A stretch of DNA of 64,000 nucleotides from Notospermus geniculatus (lineage: Eukaryota > Nemertea > Pilidiophora > Heteronemertea > Lineidae): assembly GCA_002633025.1 (NCBI GenBank), contig NMRB01000159.1, positions 331,923 to 395,922 on the forward strand, given 5' to 3'. A program made the position numbers and the translations under genes. Below the pieces are notes generated by a model. That model searched no databases, was not told the origin of the DNA, and saw nothing but the letters and a program-made list of their open reading frames with translations. Shown in pieces: positions 57,203 through 64,000 of the stretch. How positions within the stretch are numbered: the stretch's first letter is position 1; each line of letters opens with the position of its first letter.

Positions 57203-57762
57203 TAAAGTAAAATTCACCCTAACTTCAACATGGGCAAAGTGCCACGCCTGTGCAACAGAGATCATAAAGTGAACACAATCATAAACCACAAACGACAAAC
57301 CACAGTATTTACCCGTTGACTGAGAACAACCTTGAGCCGCATTCATAGACCGATCTGGGACCGAAATTCCCAGTTTGCATTCGAGAATGCGCATTGGTTA
57401 GGCCATTCTATTCTAGATTAAGGCGCGTTCACATTAGCACTTTAAAGCGATCTGGGACCGGCCTAAAGAGTTAGTGCATATTAAGCGTAAAGTTTTTAAT
57501 GCGATCTCAGGCCGGTCTATCGAAACCGTTCTTCATGTTCTTGTAGCATGCTCAGGCCAATTTGGGTAGCATGCTAGCCCTAGGTTGGTCTAGACATGTG
57601 TCTGAACAGTTTGAAGCGATCCAGCCAGCACGGTGACACTACTGGAGTGTTTGCTATAGGCTCTTCAACTGACCCTATCATTAGGTAACTGCGACATTGA
57701 TTATTTACCACTGACTTGTGCACATTTGCCGATCTTCAAGTTAGAGTGAATTATATACTTTA
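57203..57762. mobile_element. CACCCTAACTTCAAC MITE carrying another repeat
   Basis: Ends TAAAGTAAAATTCACCC and GAGTGAATTATATACTTTA. The family interior is split by foreign sequence at about 57330-57600 that has its own GCGATCTGGGACCGGCC repeats. It lies in the intron between the exons at 56296-56735 and 57808-57993. Confidence 0.7.
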
Positions 57763-57807
57763 GAAGAAAATGAAACGTCTGATATTTGGCAAGTTTCAAA
57801 GACCAAC

Positions 57808-57993
57808 CTATCATAGCTGCAAAGTTTGGTTGCACCCCACGTGGTAGGGAGTTGGATTTAGGCTTTGCATCAGTGTGCTCAGTGTGTTCCTGTTCAGGGG
57901 TCTTACTAAGACTGGCAATTCGATCCTTTACAGACAAACGCTTTGGCTCTCCAGTATCGTCGCTGCTACTCTGTCGTAATTCGACCTTTTCAC
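57808..57993 (-). CDS. Unidentified disordered protein, exon 3 of 4 seen
   Basis: 186 nt between a CAACCAG acceptor and GTTGGT donor, phase 1 in and 1 out. It codes EKVELRQSSSDDTGEPKRL, SVKDRIASLSKTPEQE and LPRGVQPNFAAMI. The VKDRIASLSK plus GVQPNFAAM pairing recalls short linear motifs in actin-capping-protein regulators such as CapZIP and FAM21, but I could not establish homology. Most likely a cytoplasmic adaptor. Confidence 0.75.
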
Positions 57994-58089
57994 CTGGTTG
58001 AGGGAACAAGCATGGGACAGAAATCAGATTACGTCACCCCGGAGAAGCCTACTGAATACAAGCAAAATCTCTCGATATTCAATAGACAT

Positions 58090-58417
58090 CCTGCGAAAGT
58101 CGGCCATGACAGGTCAGAAGGCAGGGGTGGATCCAGAATCATGGGAAAGAGGGGGCACAGCCAGTGCACATCGTGGAAAACCTCGGTCAAATTTTAACAT
58201 CTTTTCAAAATTCCGAAATTTCCCGGTCAATTTGATTTTCCACAAAATAGAGGGGGCACGGGCCGGGTGCCCCCCCTTGGATCTGCGCCTGGAAGGGGTA
58301 AACAAACCTTGGCCCTAGTGCATTGTACAGACCATACGCACAGGAGCCAACTGTACAAATGCACTAGGCCAAGGTTTGTTTACCCCTCCTGAGCTGTCAT
58401 GGCCGACTTCCGCAGGA
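58090..58417. repeat. Inverted repeat around the 58.1-kb MITE
   Basis: ATCCTGCGAAAGTCGGCCATGACAG (left) and CTGTCATGGCCGACTTCCGCAGGAT (right), plus GGTAAACAAACCTTGGCC / GGCCAAGGTTTGTTTACC nearer the centre. The right half recurs in the unit at 59476 and 59839. Confidence 0.8.
58122..58291. mobile_element. MITE with GGATCCA/TGGATC ends and G/C runs
   Basis: CAGGGGTGGATCCAG at the left and TTGGATCTGCGCCTG at the right, with GAGGGGGCAC and GTGCCCCCCC just inside. It sits within the left arm of a larger inverted repeat (58090-58415). Related to 63703-63988. Confidence 0.7.
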
Positions 58418-59163
58418 TGTGTATTTATTCCAAACAGCCATGAACAGATGATAAAATGAAACGGCCAGGGCCGTTGTGTTCACCTGTCATCATAGCTGTT
58501 AGGGAATGATGGTCTGAGAACACTGCCCATCCCACTATACCACAGAAACGGCCCAGCATAATACTGATGTCAGGTCAACCTTGTGATGGCACAGAACAGG
58601 CCACGGCTGACTTTTCCCGATCACTTTGCGTCTGAGCTACGACCGTGCGAAACAAATCAGTCCGTCACCGATATGGTGTGACCTGACTGCAGTTACGTCT
58701 CACCAACGACGATCGCCATCAGTCGCCGACCAAAAGATCATAAATAACAAGAGTTGGAACAGATTGAATTCTGTATCATACGAATTATGATCCCGACGGG
58801 CGTCCTGACAAAGTTACAATTCCCAGCGCGCAGACGCCGCCTGTTCCACGATGAGCATACACATTTTCGCTTTGCGACCTGACCGTGATTTCTGCCCTTG
58901 ATACCGATTGTTCCGTCATGGTGCAGGCTATCGCAGGTGCGACCTGACATCAGCATAAGAGAAATGAGATATCTGGGCAATTTCCTGCAGAGCAAGAGCA
59001 TTCAGTAAACCAACTTCCCAGGTGGGGTTGGGATAGATCATGCAGAAATGTTAAAGGGACCCTATAGGCACCTAGCTACAGTCGAACCTCGTTATAACGT
59101 ACCTCCAGGGACATAATGAATCTGTACGTCATAACGGTAGTTCGTTGTAACCATTTCTAATAT
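58319..59163. repeat. Repeat block, copy 1
   Basis: Matches 59839-60693 base for base apart from scattered changes. Includes GTCAGGTC..GACCTGAC inverted words (58570, 58945) that give it a foldback core. It ends with the first ~80 bp of a Tigger-like element (from 59081), cut at 59160 by a fragment of the 49-kb HINE-like family whose ATGGTCCATGGACCAT hairpin is perfect here. Confidence 0.9.
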
Positions 59164-59401
59164 GAAATGGTCCATGGACCATGTGCTCACCCGTTTGAAC
59201 AGTGTAATGACAGAGAGAGGTGCATGTCAGTTATGAGCAATCTGGGTCAAGAGTCCCATGTGGGTTTTGTAAACTTTTTCAAGTCAAACTTTTAAGATTT
59301 CCAAAGCGAGTATTCCGTTGAGCAGTTATAGATTCCCAAATTTTTATGACCGTCATGATCCGAAGGTTCTAAGCTATCCACTGGTATGTTTAATTAGTGG
59401 G

Positions 59402-60127
59402 AGTGAGCAACTGAAAAGGGCATGTGTGGTCAAATTCTCGTAAACGTTGTTCCCTATTTATTGCATGGATCTATAGTGCATTGTACAGACCGTACGCACA
59501 GGAGCCAACTGTACAAATGCACTACATGTACCGTAGGCCAAGGTTTGTTTACCCCTCCTAAACTGTCATGGCCAACTTTTGCAGGATGTCTATTTATTCA
59601 AAACAGCCATGAACAGATGATAAAATGAAACGGCCAGGGCCGCTGTGTTCACCTGTCGTCATAGTTGTTAGGAAATGATGGTGTGAGAACATTGCCCATC
59701 CCACTATCCCACAGAAATAACCCAGCATAATACTGATGTCAGGTCGACCTCGCAACGGCACAGGAGTGAGCAACTGAAAAGGGCATGTGTGGTCAAATTC
59801 TCGTAAACGTTGTTCCCTATTTATTGCATGGATCTATAGTGCATTGTACAGACCGTACACACAGGAGCCAACTGTACAAATGCACTAAATGTACCGTAGG
59901 CCAAGGTTTGTTTACCCCTCCTAAACTGTCATGGCCAACTTTTGCAGGATGTCTATTTATTCAAAACAGCCATGAACAGATGATAAAATGAAACGGCCAG
60001 GGCCGCTGTGTTCACCTGTCGTCATAGTTGTTAGGGAATGATGGTGTGAGAACATTGCCCATTCCACTATGCCACAGAAACGGCCCAGCATAATACTGAT
60101 GTCAGGTCGACCTCGCAATGGCACAGA
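59402..60127. repeat. 363-bp tandem duplication
   Basis: 59402-59764 and 59765-60127 are near-identical (offset 363), starting GGAGTGAGCAACTG. The 68-codon open frame in each (59422, 59785) differs by one residue but shows no domain and is not called as a gene. Confidence 0.95.
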
Positions 60128-60693
60128 ACAGGCCGCGACTGACTTTCCCCGATCACTTTGCATCTGAGCGACGACCGCGTGGAACAAATCAGTCTGTCGC
60201 CGATATGGTGTGACGTAACTGCAGTTACGTCTCACCAACGACGATCGGCATCAGTCGCCAACCAAAAGATCATAAATAGCAAGAGTTGAACAGACTGAAT
60301 TCTGTATCATGACGAATTATGATCCCGACGGGCGTCCTGACAAAGTTACAATTCCCAGCGCACAGATGCCGCCTGTTCCACGATGAGCATACACATTTTC
60401 GCTTTGCGACCTGACCGTGATTTCTGCCCTCGATACCGATTGTTCCGTCATGGTGCAGGCTATCGCAGGTGCGACCTGACATCAGCATAAGAGAAATGAG
60501 ATATCTGGGCAATTTCCTGCAGAGCAAGAGCATTCAGTAAACCAACTTCCCAGGTGGGGTTGGGATAGATCATGCAGAAATGTTAAAGGGACCCTATAGG
60601 CACCTAGCTACAGTCGAACCTCGTTATAACGTACCTCCAGGGACATAATGAATCTGTACGTTATAACGGTAGTTCGTTGTAACCATTTCTAAT
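59839..60693. repeat. Repeat block, copy 2
   Basis: Second full copy of 58319-59163. Its right end is the intact Tigger-like element at 60611-61186, showing what copy 1 lost. Confidence 0.9.
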
Positions 60694-61186
60694 AAAATGA
60701 CTTCACTAATCCATAGTCTTGGCTGAGCGTCGTCTGGGACACTCCCTTTTGAAAGTGAGAGACAATTTCGGCCATAACGGACAGCGAGATCTGCTTCTGT
60801 TTACCAGACATGTTTTCTGGCCATGCGTTCAGGGGAGTTCACACCAGCTATTCACAGGGCGTACTACATGTACAATGTATTGAGTCAACCAATAGCTTTG
60901 CTAAGCAACGGAGGGGAATCCTGCGCTGCACATTTTGTTCATAAGCAAGGCCGCAGAGGCAATTAGCTTCCCGTTGTTCGTTGTAACGATTTTTTTCTCA
61001 CTATTTTGTGGGGAAAATCTGGTCGTTATAATGAAGCTTACGTTATAAAGGTGTTCGTTGTAAGCAAAATCCGTTGTAAGCAAAATCCGCAAATGGAAAA
61101 TGAGTTAAGGGAATTGTGACTTTGAAATGTGAACGTTATAGGGGTGAAACGTTGTAAATAGGGTACGTTGAAACAAGGTTCGACTG
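60611..61186. mobile_element. Pogo/Tigger-like DNA transposon, internally deleted
   Basis: 576 bp. Ends CAGTCGAACCTCGTTATAAC and GTTGAAACAAGGTTCGACTG, with TA on both sides (60609-60610, 61187-61188). Further internal inverted CGTTATAA words. It keeps only the first part of a transposase gene (60689-60811, minus strand). Confidence 0.88.
60689..60811 (-). pseudogene. Truncated Tigger transposase, CENP-B-type N-terminal HTH
   Basis: 40 codons on the minus strand from ATG at 60811 to TAG at 60689, starting MSGKQKQISLSVMAEIVSHF with GVSQTTLSQDYGLVKS after it. The pattern (basic N-terminus, L-x-x-K/M-x-E-I-h, G-x-S-Q-x-x-L-x-x-x-Y/F-G-h-x-K-S) is the CENP-B/Psq-type helix-turn-helix of pogo/Tigger transposases. 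The DDE catalytic domain is missing. The piece alone could still bind DNA if expressed. Confidence 0.75.
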
Positions 61187-61188
61187 TA

Positions 61189-61844
61189 TTAGGCTCATAT
61201 CAGTGCAGTCACTTCATCACAGGTGGCGCTAGCAACTGACAACCTACAGATTTGGGCTCAAATGTTGATGTTACATGTAAGTGTGTAAAGAGCACATCGA
61301 AGTGCCAAGCGGAGGCTGCCTGTAGGGCCCCTTTATAGGTGAACACAGCCTTTTATGTCACAATCATCAGCTAAAGAACTGTAAATTCTGACACAATTGC
61401 ATACCGGTAGCGATTTATTTTGTTACAAATTCCATTCCCTTCATGTAACTTGGATAGGTTGTTATTTTCTTTGTTTAGAAAATCACACTCTTTCGATAAA
61501 ATCTCTCTTAACTCTTTCAGTGCCCAGATTTTAGGCATTTTTTGCCATTTTCACAAGCACTCCAACGCTCACAAAATGGTTGTCCAGATAAAGATTTTAA
61601 TGGATTTTTATTTTTAAATAACAACACTCAGAAAACATGTTTGTTCTTTTCAAAATAATGTATTCCTATCGTTGTAGGGTTTCAAACTATTAAATCTGAA
61701 CATAACTTCTGTCTCTACAACCACCTCCCCATGCATTCTAAAGGTACTGTCACACTGAGTTTGTTCTCAAAACGTCCTGTCCCGTCCTAAAAAAATCGTA
61801 AACAGGCTAGAACCTGTAATGTTGGCCAAATAATGTCTCGAACA
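61189..61844. other. No gene seen
   Basis: Intronic sequence. No bounded element recognised. Confidence 0.4.
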
Positions 61845-62009
61845 TAAGGGACACACTCCGCGTGAGCTACTCCGAAACTAATGTATTAGGCCAGCCCTGC
61901 ATACGTGATGTACACAGTACTCATCCAGGGTCTATATTCGCTGTCCGCAGTGTAGTACATCTGACTGCGGACAGGAATTTGCAGTAGCTCAGGCGGAGTG
62001 TGTCCCTTA
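61845..62009. mobile_element. TAAGGGACACACTC MITE, copy C (inverted)
   Basis: 165 bp, same ends but the interior is reversed (ATGTATTAGGCCAGCCCTGC near the left end). It lies in the intron upstream of the exon at 57808-57993. Confidence 0.88.
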
Positions 62010-62201
62010 TAAAGTGCTGGAGCACCCTTCCCGTCCGAGCCTGTCCATGAAGTTCGTAAAAAGACTGTAAAAAGTTGCCACTCCGTTCGCACAGTTTGAA
62101 TCCGTTCGGCAACATTTTCAAGAACGTACTCGTGAGAACTAGCTCAGTGTGATGGGGGAACATTGCAGCTAAAGCACAACATGTCAATGTACACACAATA
62201 C

Positions 62202-62306
62202 CTGAGGTGTCCGCTGCTGGACTTGGTTTCTTTGCCCTCACAGCTGGTTTGGGTGGAATGAGGCTCGGTTTCTCCTTGGTAATTGCAGGTTTCCCATCTG
62301 GAACAT
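62202..62306 (-). CDS. Unidentified disordered protein, exon 2 of 4 seen
   Basis: 105 nt, acceptor TGTTTCCAG, donor GTATTG, phase 1 in and out. It codes VPDGKPAITKEKPSLIPPKP then AVRAKKPSPAADTS. The PSLIPPKPAVRAKK stretch is a class-II-like SH3-ligand pattern. Separated from exon 3 by a 4.2-kb intron filled with repeats. Confidence 0.75.
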
Positions 62307-62317
62307 CTGGAAACATA

Positions 62318-62402
62318 ATGAAATGGTCCATGGACCACGTGCTCACCTGGGTGAACGTGAATGTACCAGAAGAACAAATGACAAATGTTCAATTGAAATA
62401 GG
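62318..62402 (-). repeat. 3' end fragment of the 49-kb HINE-like family
   Basis: ATGAAATGGTCCATGGACCA then CGTGCTCACCTGGGTGAAC and TGTACCAGAAGAACAA, matching 49055-49105. The GGTCCATGGACC palindrome is intact. It begins 12 bp from the exon at 62202-62306, so its hairpin lies in that exon's acceptor region. Confidence 0.7.
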
Positions 62403-62744
62403 AATAATGAGATCAAGACGTCGCCATTATCGCCATTCTACGTCTTCATTTTAAGGGAAAAGCACAAAAAAATGCAGAAATTTTCATATGCCACAAGATG
62501 ATGTAAATTTTGATGCCAGGCGACCAAAACAAAAGGGTTGTTTTCACGTCAGAAATAAATGGAAATAACGTTAGAAAACAGAAAGTTCGCTCGCACCGCT
62601 CACAGCGCCACGTCGTGACGTTAGTTCCTCCGGTTCCCCATTCAGGAGTAAAGAATGGAAATTCCAAAAGAGAAGAAAACTTTCCAAGGTCCAGGGGGAA
62701 CCCTGCATGTGGAACCTGAGGTAACTGGCAATACATTAAAATAC

Positions 62745-62865
62745 CTGGAGCTTGTGATGCCCGTTTATGTTGTCGCACACTTGGTATAGGTCTTGGTAGT
62801 TTTGGTGCAGTCTCTTTGCTGCTGTCGGCACTATTACTACCAGCACCACCATTTTCCAAGTTTTC
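62745..62865 (-). CDS. Unidentified disordered protein, exon 1 of 4 seen
   Basis: 121 nt after TCTTTTTCAG, donor GTATTT. It begins in phase 0 and ends in phase 1, fitting exon 2. It codes ENLENGGAGSNSADSSKETA then PKLPRPIPSVRQHKRASQAP, again proline/basic. The start codon and any folded domain would be further right, outside what I can recognise. Confidence 0.72.
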
Positions 62866-63702
62866 CTGAAAAAGACGGAGATAACAGCTGAATCTGATCG
62901 TCCTGAAGCAGCACTGATTTATGTAGAGCAGCATGAATAACATGGGGATGGTCCCAATGCACGATCTTCATACCGGTACTTTGCCCTGAAAGGGACTTTC
63001 ATTTTCGTCATTGATGTACCGGCAAACCTAATCTGCGACGCGGTGCTGACTATCAACTAAGTCATAACTGCGTCATTGAAAGTGAGGCTAACATTGTTTT
63101 CCAATTAATTCTGAATAGCACACGCTGTTTCTAGGCCAAATATAACTAAAACATTGCACTCAATTTCTGATTTTACTTTTCTATCATTAAGTACAGAAGT
63201 GCTAAAATATATCTTATTGCTTTTGAGCAAAAAGCTCTGCGGGAACATGATGAATTTAATCGATAAAGTTGACCATTTTAGCGTAAACGACAGGCGAATG
63301 GTCGACGTCATGGGTTGTGAATGACGCATTTTTTGTAACGTCAGAATGACGCATGACGCCTGATGACGTTCAACAATCGCACTTGTGTTTTAACCTGGTT
63401 GATGATCAGCGCCTCCTTTTGTTTGTCGGTACCCCATTGAGGAATCTGATTTGTGATCCTTGAGAAAATGGAGAAAGCTACAAAGCTGCAAATTGCAGCG
63501 ATTATTCTGTTCAGCACAACAAATAATCCCTGCAATTTGCAAGTGCATAGCTTTTTCCGTTTTCCCAAGGATCACAACTCAATTTTTCATTTGACGAAAA
63601 TGAACAGCCCCTTTCACACAAATTCAGTTTAATTTGCTAACTTCATATTGCTTCAAACTAGCTACAGACAGGTTGAGTGGAAAAGGAATTCAGGATACCT
63701 CC
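62866..63702. other. No gene seen
   Basis: Presumed intron 5' of the exon at 62745-62865. AAAATGGAGAAAGCTACAAAGC / GCATAGCTTTTTCCG and GCTGCAAATTGCAG / CTGCAATTTGC near 63467-63560 form an imperfect inverted repeat. Confidence 0.45.
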
Positions 63703-63988
63703 CACAGAGGCAGATCCACGATTCTGGTAAAGGGGGGCACAGAAGGCCACAGGCGGACCGATGAAGGTGAGTGTTGAAATCGCGAAGCCATGGTAGGGGG
63801 TCTGGGGGCTCTTCCCCAGAAAAATTTGAAATCTAGAAGGCCATTAGTGCGATTTCCCAGCATCTGAGGGACAAAGTACAAGGCAATTCTGCGGCACTTT
63901 GAAAAAGGGCAATTTTTCTAACGTTGGTCACCGAAAAATAGGGGGGGGGCACGGGGCCAGGTGTGCTCCCCCTGGATCCTCGCCTGTC
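63703..63988. mobile_element. Second MITE with GGATCCA-type ends
   Basis: GAGGCAGATCCACG at the left and CTGGATCCTCGCCTG at the right, GGGGGGCAC near each end (AAATAGGGGGGGGGCACGGG at 63936). Same family as 58122-58291 but longer. Confidence 0.65.
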
Positions 63989-64000
63989 CCAACAACTCTG

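Noticed and set aside
59422-59991. Two near-identical 68-codon frames
   Set aside because: They are carried by the 363-bp tandem duplication, with no domain and no splice or start context.

Overview
The window is nuclear DNA from an animal, most likely a marine invertebrate. It has spliced genes with canonical GT/AG introns, animal-specific proteins (a CPEB2/3/4-type translational regulator and TMEM128), tRNA-derived SINE remnants, many inverted-repeat DNA elements, and a DIRS retrotransposon. The species cannot be fixed from the sequence. Nothing here looks bacterial. Most short open frames are chance frames in introns or repeats and are left out.

Layout. (1) 1-24637 is one locus present twice: 1-9755 and 13855-24637 are near-identical, and each carries the last two coding exons and the 3' UTR of a CPEB2/3/4 (Orb2-type) gene on the + strand. 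A one-base N at 24638 closes the second copy. The sequence then resumes with 97 bases that also occur at 11870-11966, so uncollapsed haplotypes are a live alternative to a true tandem duplication. Copy 2 carries a 942-bp Helitron-like element (15494-16435) that copy 1 lacks, giving an exact empty site. (2) 24736-38990 has no recognisable gene. It holds scattered MITEs, a 644-bp tandem duplication and a 260-bp near-perfect hairpin. (3) 39201-47011 is TMEM128 on the - strand: four exons seen, including a putative 18-nt microexon, all phase-compatible. Its 6.8-kb intron holds a nearly full-length DIRS element (40833-46440) with gag, RT/RNase H/MTase and tyrosine recombinase, textbook inverted termini and internal complementary region. 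The DIRS sits between the arms of an older foldback repeat. (4) 47442-48215 is a sequencing gap. (5) 48216-56000 is dense in transposable elements, including three elements nested inside one another. (6) 56296-62865 is the 3' part of an unidentified - strand gene with four phase-compatible exons, coding a proline-rich then acidic disordered protein. Its introns are full of repeats, including a pogo/Tigger-like element with an orphan CENP-B-type N-terminal helix-turn-helix.

The most interesting signals are: three sequence-unrelated elements (15.5 kb, 49-50 kb, 52.6-53.2 kb) that share one HINE/pearl-like (Helitron-derived) plan; the DIRS element with its assembly-relevant extra terminus; a MITE pair with identical ends but unrelated periodic cores; and the sharp contrast in divergence between the CPEB 3' exon/UTR and its upstream intron in the two copies.
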